Shown here piece by piece: positions 24,612 through 32,859 of a DNA stretch of 64,000 nucleotides. A program made the position numbers and the translations under genes. This stretch comes from Brevibacillus brevis. GTDB taxonomy: Bacteria > Bacillota > Bacilli > Brevibacillales > Brevibacillaceae. The stretch spans positions 2,388,501-2,452,500 of the forward strand of contig NZ_CP041767.1 of the NCBI RefSeq assembly GCF_022026395.1, in the 5' to 3' direction. Position 1 is the stretch's first letter; every line of letters starts with the position of its first letter. The notes beneath the pieces are model-generated. The model was not told the DNA's origin. It made no database searches and saw only the letters and a list, made by a program, of their open reading frames with translations.

Positions 24612-25751
24612 TTAATCTTCGCTAAAATCGTATGGGATCACTATAATGGATTTCTGCCCCCATTTATGAACAAAAATAACCTCGCACTCTAACATTTCTG
24701 CAACTTCTCGTAACGGGACCACAAGAATGGTATTATTGTGCAGCTTTGCCTTTGCCGATGCAGTAACTGGGTAATTATTGATGATGAATCGATTACTCCC
24801 TGCTGGAATGGTAATCCAAATTGCGCTTCCCGGGTAGGTCTCTTTTGTGATTGTTGCGGACTGAGTTGAATCGTCCCATTGAAGAGTAGCACCAAAAGCA
24901 TCCGCTAAGTCGCGAAGTGGCACATATGTGACATCATTTTCAACCAAGATTAAATCATTAAGCTTTTTATTATTAACTGTCACACTCAGGGCTGTATCTT
25001 TATAAGGTGCTGAGTTCTCATGCGTAAAAGAAAACTTTATCGTGAATATATCTTGAAAGCTATTAAACTTAGAATTGATAAAATTCATTGGTATTTGAAA
25101 GGATACACGGGCGAATTGCCCCGGTTCTAGCCGCAATGATGAATTGATAACATCGTGATTTGTTTCAGAATAGAAGTGTACCATTCCATTTTGATCGGTT
25201 AATGATATTCCCGAGTATTTAAAATTTGAGGCTGTTGCCTCTCCGTGATTAATTAAAATGGTCTTGATGGAGAGAGTGTCCCCGGACGGCCCAAATGTTA
25301 TTCCTCCTGGTACGATGTCAGGTCTGAGTTCAGCTTTTTTTCCTAATGTAAATGTATACGTTGGTTTTAGATAAGCACCCTCGATTTGTTTGGGATTTGT
25401 AACGGAAGGAACAAGATCAAAGTCTACCAATTCAAAAAAGTCATAACCACTAGTACCCGAATCGAGATGATAACTTTCAATGGATTTAGGTTTCGTGCTG
25501 ATTTTTTGTCCCTGCTTATTGAGCAAATCAATGCTTCCCTTAAGTTCAATAATTTCATAAGGACTGAGATTTCCCCAGTTCAAGTATCCTTGTGCATAGT
25601 GACTTCCATCTGGCTTGGTTACAAATTTTACTTCCGTAAATTCGAACAGTAAAGGATTCTTCTCCAATGATGCCAAGGAAACTGGAACCGAAGCAAAGAA
25701 AATAAAAAAGCTCGAAAGAAGGCACATAAACAGTTTTGCCATTTTCACCAA
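24612..25751 (-). CDS. Secreted stalk-domain (copper amine oxidase N-terminal-like) protein, copy A
   Basis: A 379-residue secreted protein with an N-terminal signal peptide (MAKLFMCLLSSFFIFFASVPVSLAS). The middle is a beta-rich region with a CARDB-like look (ILINHGEATASNFKYSGISL). The C-terminal stalk domain (about 265-375) has the repeating VTYVPLRDLADAFGATLQWDD...SATIT and VVPLREVAEML...KSIIVI pattern. The name comes from amine oxidases, but no catalytic domain is present; a cell-surface role is inferred. It is a paralogue of the next gene with an extra N-terminal region of about 115 residues. TTG 25751 follows GGGGTGA. Confidence 0.75.
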   Translation of the reverse strand: MVKMAKLFMCLLSSFFIFFASVPVSLASLEKNPLLFEFTEVKFVTKPDGSHYAQGYLNWGNLSPYEIIELKGSIDLLNKQGQKISTKPKSIESYHLDSGTSGYDFFELVDFDLVPSVTNPKQIEGAYLKPTYTFTLGKKAELRPDIVPGGITFGPSGDTLSIKTILINHGEATASNFKYSGISLTDQNGMVHFYSETNHDVINSSLRLEPGQFARVSFQIPMNFINSKFNSFQDIFTIKFSFTHENSAPYKDTALSVTVNNKKLNDLILVENDVTYVPLRDLADAFGATLQWDDSTQSATITKETYPGSAIWITIPAGSNRFIINNYPVTASAKAKLHNNTILVVPLREVAEMLECEVIFVHKWGQKSIIVIPYDFSED

Positions 25752-25785
25752 CTCAAATCACCCCAAGATTGAAAATATCATGTTA

Positions 25786-25813
25786 GAAAAGCCTTCAGTA
25801 AAGAAGGCTTTTC
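25786..25813. repeat. Hairpin repeated behind each of two gene units, copy 1
   Basis: GAAAAGCCTT...AAGGCTTTTC, between the two stalk genes. The same hairpin and the adjoining CAAATCACCCCAAGATTG segment recur at 26668-26697, so the duplication included the flanks. It may serve as a terminator for the gene upstream on the minus strand. Confidence 0.65.
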
Positions 25814-25818
25814 CCTTC

Positions 25819-26634
25819 TCATCTATAAAGAAGATCATTCGGAATGACGACGATCGTTTTCTGACCCCCTTTATGTTCAAAAACAACATAGTAATCCAGC
25901 ATTTCTACAATATCTCGTAAAGGTACAACCAGGGTGGTGTTATTGTACAGCTTCGCTTTTCCCGACACAGTAGTTTCGCGACCTTGATCAATAAAGCGAT
26001 CACTGCCAACCGGTATGACTATTTGTCTATCGTATTCCATGAAGTTGTCTCTCAGGATGAGCGTTGCCGTTTGGGTAGGATCATTCCACTGGATCGTAGC
26101 ACCAAGAACGTCGGCTAACTCGCGAAGGGAAACATAAGTGACATCATTTTCAACAAAGATTTGTTGCACAAGCTTTTTATTATTTACGGTCACAGTCACT
26201 GGTGAGTCGTCTTTATAAGGAGCAGAGTTATCGCGGATAATCAAAATACTAATTTTTTTGATGTCATTTATGTTTTTAAACCTAGAATCAATAAAATCTA
26301 AGGGCAGTTCAAATTTTGCTTCTACAAAATGTCCCGGCTCTAGCTTCAACGATGAATTGATAACAGTGTGGCTAGTTTCGGGGTAGAAGTGGTCCATTCC
26401 GTTTTTGCCCTCAAATGAGAGACCTGCGTAGCTAAAATTTGTAGCGGTTGCTTCACCTAGATTAAGTAATAGGGCATAAATAAAAAACGTGTTGTTGTCC
26501 TCTGATCTTCCATAAATCATTGAATCTACAATGACATTTGCCTTGAGTTCTGCCCCTTCAGACTCTGGAACTGAAGCAAAGAAAATAAAAAAGATTGCAA
26601 GAAAGCACGCTAAAAGTCTAACCATTTTCACCAT
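25819..26634 (-). CDS. Secreted stalk-domain protein, copy B
   Basis: A 271-residue paralogue of the neighbouring gene. It has the same signal peptide type (LLACFLAIFFIFFASVPESEG), the same central region (NLGEATATNFSYAGLSFEGKNGMDHFYPETSH) and the same C-terminal stalk domain (VTYVSLRELADVLGATIQWND, then VVPLRDIVEMLDYYV). It lacks the first region of copy A. ATG 26634 follows GGGGTGA in a leader nearly identical to that of copy A. Both genes look more AT-rich than their neighbours. The duplication is evident; the function is unknown. Confidence 0.75.
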   Translation of the reverse strand: MVKMVRLLACFLAIFFIFFASVPESEGAELKANVIVDSMIYGRSEDNNTFFIYALLLNLGEATATNFSYAGLSFEGKNGMDHFYPETSHTVINSSLKLEPGHFVEAKFELPLDFIDSRFKNINDIKKISILIIRDNSAPYKDDSPVTVTVNNKKLVQQIFVENDVTYVSLRELADVLGATIQWNDPTQTATLILRDNFMEYDRQIVIPVGSDRFIDQGRETTVSGKAKLYNNTTLVVPLRDIVEMLDYYVVFEHKGGQKTIVVIPNDLLYR

Positions 26635-26667
26635 TTCAAATCACCCCAAGATTGAAAATAACATGCT

Positions 26668-26697
26668 GGAAAAGCCCTCCTAAAAGAAGGCTTTTCC
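26668..26697. repeat. Hairpin repeated behind each of two gene units, copy 2
   Basis: GGAAAAGCC...GGCTTTTCC directly behind the RNase J stop; counterpart of 25786-25813. It probably helps end the RNase J transcript. Confidence 0.65.
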
Positions 26698-26698
26698 C

Positions 26699-28366
26699 TC
26701 ACACATCCATAATAATCGGCAGGATCATGGGTCTGCGCTTTGTTTTGGCATACACGAATTTCCCAATCGATTCCCGCATTCCTTGTTTCAAGCGGTTCCA
26801 CTGGCTCACATTTGCTTCCTGCAAATTGGTGATCACCTCGGATGCAATGCGAGTCGCTTCTTCCAACAGGCCCTCCGATTCCGGGGCATGGATAAATCCG
26901 CGAGAAATAAGGTCAGGACCCGACAAAATCTTGCCGTCGGTTTTGCTGCGCGTCACAACGATCACGAGAATGCCATCTTCCGAAAGATGTTTGCGATCCC
27001 GTAATATTCCATTCCCTACATCACCGATTCCTAAACCATCCACCAACGTATTTCCAGCAGGGATTTTTCTTTCCTGCATAGCCACACCGTCCTGAATATC
27101 CACGACATCTCCGTTATTCACAATGAAAATGGACTCGAAATCAACGCCGACGGATTCAGCCAACAGACGATGTTGATGGAGCATCCGATACTCGCCGTGA
27201 ATGGGGATAAAGTATTTTGGCTTCATGAGAGTGAGCATGAGCTTCAATTCTTCCTGGAAGCCATGACCGGATACATGCATACCCGTCCCGGAGCCATAAA
27301 TAACGTTGGCACCCATGATAAACAAGTTGTCGACGATGCGCGCTACATTTCGTTCATTCCCTGGAATAGGGGATGAAGAGAGGATCACAGTATCGCCGCG
27401 TTCTACTTTCACGTGCCGATAGCCGGAGGTCGACAACCGGGATAGAGCAGCCATTGGTTCGCCTTGGCTTCCCGTGCACAGAACAGCAACACGGGCTGGA
27501 TCGAGCTCGTTTACTTCTTCTACTTCCACCAGCATGTCTTCTGGAATATGCAAATAGCCTTGTTCCGATGCGATTTTGACCACATTGACCATACTTCGAC
27601 CCAGCAAAGCTAGCTTTCGATTCGTTGCTTCTACGGCATCAATGACTTGTTGGAGACGGTATACATTGGAAGCGAACGTCGAGACAAAGATTTTCTGCTG
27701 TGCCTTACTAAATGCCTCTAACAGACGATCGCCTACGTGTTTTTCTGACGGGGTAAAGCCTGGACGCTCCGCATTGGTGCTTTCCGACAACAAAGCCAAT
27801 ACGCCTTTCTGACCGATTTCAGCCATTCTGTGCAAATCGGGGGATTGCTTATGCACCGGCGTTAAATCAAATTTAAAATCACCCGTATGCACAATGGAGC
27901 CTGCTTTTGTCTCAAATACAACGCCCAAGCAATCGGGGATGCTATGGTTCGTCTGAAAAAAGCTGATCGAGAGCGAGCCCAATGAAATAGTAGAGTCACG
28001 ATCGATGGAGATGAGGGTGGACTGATGAAGCAAATTATGCTCCTTCAGCTTTAATTCGATAAGACCTAACGTTAAGCGGGTACCGTACACAGGGACGTTT
28101 AGTTGTCGCAAAAAATAAGGAATGCCCCCGATGTGATCCTCATGCCCATGCGTGACAATCAAAGCTCGGACTTTTTCTTGATTTTCCAGCAGATAACTAA
28201 TGTCCGGTATGATCAGATCAATTCCTAAATAACTCTCATCCGGGAACTTCGAGCCACAATCGATGAGGACAATTTCATCCCCATATTGAATCCCGTACAT
28301 GTTTTTGCCGATTTCATATACTCCTCCTAAAGCAAAAATGGAAAGAGTTTCATTCGATGTATTCAT
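26699..28366 (-). CDS. Ribonuclease J
   Basis: A 555-residue metallo-beta-lactamase/beta-CASP nuclease for mRNA decay and 5' processing. The metal motif HGHEDHIGG is intact, with HTGDFKFD, the beta-CASP region (ATFASN-like STFASNVYRLQQVI; TGSQGEPMAALSRL; SGHGFQEELKLM) and the C-terminal end KTKRRPMILPIIMDV. Several stretches (ERPGFTPSE, NTLVDGLGIGD) read closer to B. subtilis J2 than J1, but J2 of B. subtilis has a changed metal motif while this one is complete, so I do not assign rnjA or rnjB. The leader can form a hairpin over the ribosome site. Confidence 0.93.
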   Translation of the reverse strand: MNTSNETLSIFALGGVYEIGKNMYGIQYGDEIVLIDCGSKFPDESYLGIDLIIPDISYLLENQEKVRALIVTHGHEDHIGGIPYFLRQLNVPVYGTRLTLGLIELKLKEHNLLHQSTLISIDRDSTISLGSLSISFFQTNHSIPDCLGVVFETKAGSIVHTGDFKFDLTPVHKQSPDLHRMAEIGQKGVLALLSESTNAERPGFTPSEKHVGDRLLEAFSKAQQKIFVSTFASNVYRLQQVIDAVEATNRKLALLGRSMVNVVKIASEQGYLHIPEDMLVEVEEVNELDPARVAVLCTGSQGEPMAALSRLSTSGYRHVKVERGDTVILSSSPIPGNERNVARIVDNLFIMGANVIYGSGTGMHVSGHGFQEELKLMLTLMKPKYFIPIHGEYRMLHQHRLLAESVGVDFESIFIVNNGDVVDIQDGVAMQERKIPAGNTLVDGLGIGDVGNGILRDRKHLSEDGILVIVVTRSKTDGKILSGPDLISRGFIHAPESEGLLEEATRIASEVITNLQEANVSQWNRLKQGMRESIGKFVYAKTKRRPMILPIIMDV

Positions 28367-28375
28367 AAGCAGTCA

Positions 28376-28452
28376 ATGACCTCCCCAAAGCATCTTGTGG
28401 TTACTTTTGCCTATTGGAAAGCTGAGTATGTATGGATAGCAGGGGAGGTCAT
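28376..28452 (-). promoter_or_regulatory. RNase J leader inverted repeat masking GGGGAGG
   Basis: ATGACCTCCCC (28452-28442 on the minus strand) and GGGGAGGTCAT (28386-28376) are perfect 11-bp complements about 55 bases apart in the RNase J leader. The second arm is the only Shine-Dalgarno-like sequence, 13 bases before the ATG. Confidence 0.5.
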
Positions 28453-28530
28453 GCAGTAAAAATGGATGAATGAACCAAACAGGAGTCGGGCACACTGGGG
28501 TAAGACTCATTTTGGAAGGGAGCAGCTCCG

Positions 28531-28950
28531 GTGAAAACCAAACGATTTCTTTTCCGCTTGTTTCTATTGATTGCCATTGCGGCTGGTGTGGAATGGTTTG
28601 TGTATGCGAACCAACAAGCGCAAACCGAAGTGGTAGCAGACGAGTCGCACGCTCATCATGCAGCGCCGACACTCGCTGTGACGCATACCCTTGAGAAAGA
28701 TGATTTGCAGCTCAAATTGGCTGTTACGAACTTCTCTTTTTCCCTCGAAAACATGGGAAAAGAAAACAAGCACGGGGAAGGTCATGTACATCTGTACCTC
28801 GACGGCAAAAAGATCGCCAAAGTATTTGAGCCTAGCTATGTCTTGAAGGATATCCCTGCTGGGAAGCATGAGGTCAAGGTAGAATTGGCCCATAATAACC
28901 ACGAGTCGTATGGTGTTGCAGAGAGCTTTTCCATTGAGGTAAAGCCCTGA
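28531..28950 (+). CDS. Secreted or membrane-anchored His-rich protein of unknown function
   Basis: A 139-residue protein with an N-terminal membrane segment (FRLFLLIAIAAGVEWFVYA) that is either a signal peptide or an anchor. Next comes a His-rich stretch (ESHAHHAAP) and a beta-sandwich-like domain with GEGHVHLYLDGKKIAKV and IPAGKHEVKVELAHNNHESYGV. The scattered His residues suggest metal binding, similar in style to periplasmic copper-related proteins, but I recognise no specific family. GTG 28531 follows GGAAGGGAG. A terminator follows. Confidence 0.7.
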   Translation: MKTKRFLFRLFLLIAIAAGVEWFVYANQQAQTEVVADESHAHHAAPTLAVTHTLEKDDLQLKLAVTNFSFSLENMGKENKHGEGHVHLYLDGKKIAKVFEPSYVLKDIPAGKHEVKVELAHNNHESYGVAESFSIEVKP

Positions 28951-28977
28951 TAAGCAAAGGGTACTGTAGGGAAAAGG

Positions 28978-29028
28978 AAAAAAGCCGACTTCGATACGCC
29001 TTGTGGCTTTCGAACTGTCGGCTTTTTT
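28978..29028. terminator. Terminator between convergent genes
   Basis: AAAAAAGCCGAC...GTCGGCTTTTTT with an inner TTCG/CGAA pairing, symmetric enough to act in both directions. Confidence 0.85.
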
Positions 29029-29038
29029 CATGGATAGA

Positions 29039-29479
29039 CTAACGCATATGCACACTGACTTTTGCTTGCTGGTCTGGCAGGGCAATCACCAAAGTCGGAT
29101 AGCTGATGACTTGGGTTTTCATCGAACCTGGAGCGGGTGCTTGTACCCGAACGTGTACGGCAAAGGCATGAGGGCCAGTCCGCTTGACTTGATCCGCCAC
29201 TAAACGATATCCTCCTGTAGGGCGCTGTCCTGCACCTACGACAACATAGGATTTTCCATTGGCACGAACAATGGTGTGTCCGCCATTTTTTCGAACTTTT
29301 TTCAAAGCTTCCTGCACGGCAGGAGGATAGGGAGCAGCAACGGCCTCGTAAACAGCATCTGCTTGTACAGCCTCTTTCGCCACAGGCTCAGATACGGTAG
29401 GATGTTGAGGTGACAAGACTTGTATACCCGTTACTGCCAAGGTTGCCGTTAAGAGTAAACTAGGAAATACATGCAACAT
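29039..29479 (-). CDS. Secreted protein with PrcB-like C-terminal domain
   Basis: A 146-residue exported protein. A signal peptide occupies the first 22 residues (MLHVFPSLLLTATLAVTGIQV). The C-terminal half matches the PrcB C-terminal family, a small beta domain first described in a treponemal protease complex: VVVGAGQRPTGGYRLVADQV, then AFAVHVRVQAPAPGSM and SYPTLVIALP. ATG 29479 is chosen for its GGAGGG site; the frame is open to 29611 but the extension overlaps the neighbouring gene. No protease partner is adjacent. Confidence 0.7.
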   Translation of the reverse strand: MLHVFPSLLLTATLAVTGIQVLSPQHPTVSEPVAKEAVQADAVYEAVAAPYPPAVQEALKKVRKNGGHTIVRANGKSYVVVGAGQRPTGGYRLVADQVKRTGPHAFAVHVRVQAPAPGSMKTQVISYPTLVIALPDQQAKVSVHMR

Positions 29480-29540
29480 CAAGATCCCTCCAATTGGTAA
29501 AAGTAATGAATCGAACATCATATAGACCGAGGTGACAGGC

Positions 29541-31436
29541 GTGCGTGTGAAGGATTCGCTGGAATACCTGTCCGAATCAACGCGACAAGCGATTCTACAT
29601 GAACAAACCAAACGATATCAGATTGCCGAAGAGCAAGATTTAACAGCGAGATTATTGGACCCGATTTTTATTGGGCAAGTATGGAGACAGGCAGATGAGT
29701 TGGAACGAACCGTTATCCGGCTTTTCGTAACCAAAGCGACGAGAGGTTTTTTTAGCAAACGAACCTGGGAACGCGAAACGGCAAAAGAGCACAGACATCT
29801 GTCAGTCGGCTTGACGAAATTGCGACGGCTTGGACTGATCTTGACTGTACGAAAAATGTGGAGTGAGATTGGCTATTTGATGCCACAGGAGGTTCGCGAG
29901 CAGTTGACGAATCTAATGCTGCCGGAAGCCTCTCAGGCTTTTGTTTCTCTTTCAAAAACGCTCCCTTATTATATATCAGCAGGCAGAGGGATACAGCTGG
30001 ATCTTTTTGGGCTTTTGTTGTTTGTTCGGGACAACCAAATTCCCATTACGCAAAAAGGAAGTATTCATCGCAGGATGTCGCAAAAAATGCTGCCGCTGCT
30101 CTCGTTAACAGATGAGCATGTAAAAGGAATCATCATTCCGCCGATCGATCAGGAACAGAGAGAGGGCTTATCCTTGACCGTTGTCCTCGATATTGCGCTC
30201 AGACTGAGCTTGGTGCATAGGGAAGAGCGGGAACTTGTCCTAGATCTCAATCGAACGAAGCAATGGTTGCAGCAACCTCCTCTCGTACGTTGGGAAGAGA
30301 TGTACCAACTCGTCATGGAACAATTTTTGCCGCATGGCGACTGGTGGGAATTTTTCATTCAATTGATGAGACAGGTTCCAGTCGAGCAGTGGTGCTCCAT
30401 CCATGAGCAATTGCGCATGTTAAAAGATGCCGGATTCCCATTGCCCGACAATGCAGGGGAGCTGATTGTGGAGCAATGGCTGCATTTGCTGTTAGGCTTG
30501 GGATGGATTCAGCTCGGAATGGACGAGAATCGAATGATTTTTTGGCGTTGGAGCAGCTTGCCGCGATTGTCGGCGGAGGAAGGCTGGTTTGTGGACCCCA
30601 CAGGTGCCATTACAATCCCTCCGCTTGTCCCGTTGCTGGAAGTATGGGAGATCAGCCGATTTTGCCAGCTCCAATTTGATGGGCAATTGATTCGGGGTGA
30701 ATTGCAAGCAAGGCTGTTGCAATCGTATTTGGCCCAAGGAGGGACGGAGGAGCAAGTCATCGAAAAGCTCCGTGCCTCCTGTGTTCATCCGTTGCCTGAA
30801 AGCTTGATTGAGGTTGTGAGCCAATGGGCGAGAACAGCGAGGCAGATTCAAATGGAGCCGTACTTCCTCGTGCGGACAGCACATGCTGGATTTCTGGAGG
30901 AATGGCGCGAAATTCCTGATTTTCGACCATTTCTTACCCAAGTGATCTCGCCGACTTCATTTTTGATTCCGTTCACGCAGGAAAAAGAATTGATTCGTTT
31001 ACTACGGCACTTCGGCTATGAACCACAAGTACTGGCGCATGTTGCTAGTGCAGGCAAAGAGCTCCAGCCACTTCAAAACAGTCAAACGGGAAATAAGGGC
31101 CTGCTTCTCATTGAAAGGCCCTGGGACGGTTATGCTATAGAAAACACGTTCCCTGAGCAAAATGAGCAAATCGCAGCACTTCCCAAAATGTGGACGAAGC
31201 ATTTCCAATCGTATCATCCACAATCGATGCGGGATTTGTTTAAGCGTGCAATAGAACTGAAGCTGGAAGTCGAGATCCAGCAAAGTGGAAAAGAAAAGCT
31301 GCGCGGGCTACCAACAGAAGTACGCCTGGAAATGGGGTACTGGATGGTTACGATTGCCGGACAGGGCGGCAAACAGTCTTACCGTCTCGAGAACATCGAG
31401 CGAGTGCGCATTGTAGTGCCCGAATATCTGTACTAA
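29541..31436 (+). CDS. Helicase-associated (XPB N-terminal-like) domain protein
   Basis: A protein of about 631 residues that I place near the XPB/Ssl2 N-terminal-like helicase-associated family, mainly by overall architecture. It shows an N-terminal helical, winged-helix-like part (ELERTVIRLFVTKATRGFF...LTKLRRLGLI), a long helical middle, and a region with YFLVRTAHAGFLEEWREIPDFRPFL and LIPFTQEKELIRLLRHFGYEP. The C-terminal module is WYL-like (LRGLPTEVRLEMGYWMVTIAGQGGKQSYRLENIERVRIV). No Walker motifs are present, so it is not a helicase itself. GTG 29541 or 29532 follows GAGGTGA. A role with nucleic acids is inferred. Confidence 0.6.
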   Translation: MRVKDSLEYLSESTRQAILHEQTKRYQIAEEQDLTARLLDPIFIGQVWRQADELERTVIRLFVTKATRGFFSKRTWERETAKEHRHLSVGLTKLRRLGLILTVRKMWSEIGYLMPQEVREQLTNLMLPEASQAFVSLSKTLPYYISAGRGIQLDLFGLLLFVRDNQIPITQKGSIHRRMSQKMLPLLSLTDEHVKGIIIPPIDQEQREGLSLTVVLDIALRLSLVHREERELVLDLNRTKQWLQQPPLVRWEEMYQLVMEQFLPHGDWWEFFIQLMRQVPVEQWCSIHEQLRMLKDAGFPLPDNAGELIVEQWLHLLLGLGWIQLGMDENRMIFWRWSSLPRLSAEEGWFVDPTGAITIPPLVPLLEVWEISRFCQLQFDGQLIRGELQARLLQSYLAQGGTEEQVIEKLRASCVHPLPESLIEVVSQWARTARQIQMEPYFLVRTAHAGFLEEWREIPDFRPFLTQVISPTSFLIPFTQEKELIRLLRHFGYEPQVLAHVASAGKELQPLQNSQTGNKGLLLIERPWDGYAIENTFPEQNEQIAALPKMWTKHFQSYHPQSMRDLFKRAIELKLEVEIQQSGKEKLRGLPTEVRLEMGYWMVTIAGQGGKQSYRLENIERVRIVVPEYLY

Positions 31437-31508
31437 GGGTGTGCATCGTGATACAATCAGGAATGACGTAAAGTTTTCAAGCTTTACGGCGAAAGGAGGT
31501 CTCGCTTT

Positions 31509-31964
31509 ATGGAAACATTGGAAGCTGTGGATATGTCACAGTTGATCATGGAGTCTCATGAGCTGTCCACGATGATTAACCAATCGCGCGAGGTCTCAGA
31601 GTATCTGGAGGCCAAACGCCAAATGGAAGCAGATGAGGAAGTGCAACGTCTGCTCGTCGTGTTCGAGGCTAAGAAGGAACAGTACGAAGATGTGCAACGG
31701 TTCGGGAAGTATCACCCGGATTACAATCATATATCCAAAGAAGTACGGGAATTGAAACGCAGCATTGAACTGAGGGATTCCGTACAGGCATTCAAGCGAG
31801 CAGAAGATGCTCTGGATGAACTCTTGTATCAGGTGAGTAGAACCATTGCTCATTCCGTCTCGGAAACGATCAAGGTACCGAGCAACAATCCGTTTTTAGA
31901 GGCGCAGGGCAGCGGTTGCGGGACAGGCGGAAGCTGTGGCTGCAGCGTGAAAAAGCCATCGTAA
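31509..31964 (+). CDS. ylbF: YlbF (RicF)-type Fe-S protein
   Basis: A 151-residue helical protein of the YlbF/YmcA family. In B. subtilis YlbF forms the RicAFT (Y) complex with YmcA and YaaT, which binds [4Fe-4S] clusters and affects RNase Y-dependent RNA processing, competence, biofilm and sporulation. The C-terminal GSGCGTGGSCGCS holds the cluster cysteines. ATG 31509 follows GAAAGGAGG. In Bacillus ylbG follows directly; here a minus-strand gene sits between the two. Confidence 0.9.
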   Translation: METLEAVDMSQLIMESHELSTMINQSREVSEYLEAKRQMEADEEVQRLLVVFEAKKEQYEDVQRFGKYHPDYNHISKEVRELKRSIELRDSVQAFKRAEDALDELLYQVSRTIAHSVSETIKVPSNNPFLEAQGSGCGTGGSCGCSVKKPS

Positions 31965-31965
31965 T

Positions 31966-32295
31966 TTACGCTGTTCCAGATTCATTTTGACGCAGCAGAA
32001 AACAGTTTTCACAAAGATTGCCACAGCAAAATTGCTTTTCGTCAGGTACACGAAAGCGGAAGCGATACACGTGTTGCACGTCATCTGAACGCACGTAAAT
32101 GCATTCTGGCTGTAATTTGGTATCAGTGGTCAGGCGCTCTCCTGTTTCCATGAGTTGCTTCGTTAAGAGAGGAGCAGGGAGCGTACTGCATACATAGAAA
32201 AAGAGCTGGCCTGCATATGTTTGCCAACTGCTATGGGTCACGATTTTTTCGCGGTGAAGCGCTTCCTCAAATTGATGATAAAACGTAGCCAGCAT
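31966..32295 (-). CDS. Unknown protein with C-terminal CC-x2-C-x2-C cluster
   Basis: A 109-residue soluble protein with an amphipathic N-terminal part (MLATFYHQFEEALHREKIV) and a central strand-rich region (LFFYVCSTLPAPLLTKQLME, CIYVRSDDVQHVYRFRFRVPD). The tail FCCGNLCENCFLL has four closely spaced cysteines that could bind zinc or an Fe-S cluster. ATG 32295 follows AAAGGAA; the frame extends to 32343 without a ribosome site. Its stop codon is one base away from the convergent ylbF stop. I do not recognise the family. Confidence 0.65.
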   Translation of the reverse strand: MLATFYHQFEEALHREKIVTHSSWQTYAGQLFFYVCSTLPAPLLTKQLMETGERLTTDTKLQPECIYVRSDDVQHVYRFRFRVPDEKQFCCGNLCENCFLLRQNESGTA

Positions 32296-32370
32296 AGACC
32301 ACGATTCCTTTCTGTAATAAGCTTTCACCAGTAAGTATACCACGATTGGGAAGGAGACCGACGGCCAAAC

Positions 32371-32715
32371 ATGAGAGAGCGACGTCTGGGGGTCGCCGTG
32401 TGGGTGAAAAACACGCGTGCCGCCAAAAATTTACGCAAATTTGGCACCATTCATTACATCTCCAAGCGCTTAAATTACGTTTCGATGTATGTGGATGCCA
32501 ATTTGTTGGACGAAACGATTCGCATTATGGAAAAGCTGCACTTTGTAACGAAAATTGAACGTTCCCATCGCCACGAGATCCCGGTAGAGTACAACAATGC
32601 CAGACCGGATAAGGCAAAGGAATACGATTATAAACAAGAAAAGAACCAGGTAATGGCACTAGCAGAGACCTTACAGACAGAAGAAAGCAGTCAAGCAACC
32701 GTTGGTTCGACATAA
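32371..32715 (+). CDS. ylbG: YlbG (DUF2129) family protein
   Basis: A 114-residue cytoplasmic protein of the YlbG family, marked by RRLGVAVWVKNTRAAKNLRKFGTIHYISKRLNYVSMYV and KLHFVTKIERSHRHEIPVEY. Function unknown; in Bacillus it follows ylbF, so a shared role is often assumed. ATG 32371 follows GGAAGGAGA. The polar tail beyond residue 90 is longer than in B. subtilis. A terminator follows. Confidence 0.9.
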   Translation: MRERRLGVAVWVKNTRAAKNLRKFGTIHYISKRLNYVSMYVDANLLDETIRIMEKLHFVTKIERSHRHEIPVEYNNARPDKAKEYDYKQEKNQVMALAETLQTEESSQATVGST

Positions 32716-32724
32716 GTTGTTCAT

Positions 32725-32753
32725 AAGCTGCCATTTTTCGGCAGCTTTTTTGC
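32725..32753 (+). terminator. Terminator after ylbG
   Basis: AAGCTGCC and GGCAGCTT stem followed by a T run. Confidence 0.85.
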
Positions 32754-32859
32754 TTTTGTTAAACTGGCGTACATGGTATGCTAAAGTGGAAGAAAACGAG
32801 AAGTCACGCGCATGAATGCGTTTTCAAGAGATAGATTAGTGAAAGAAAGGTGAGCATAC

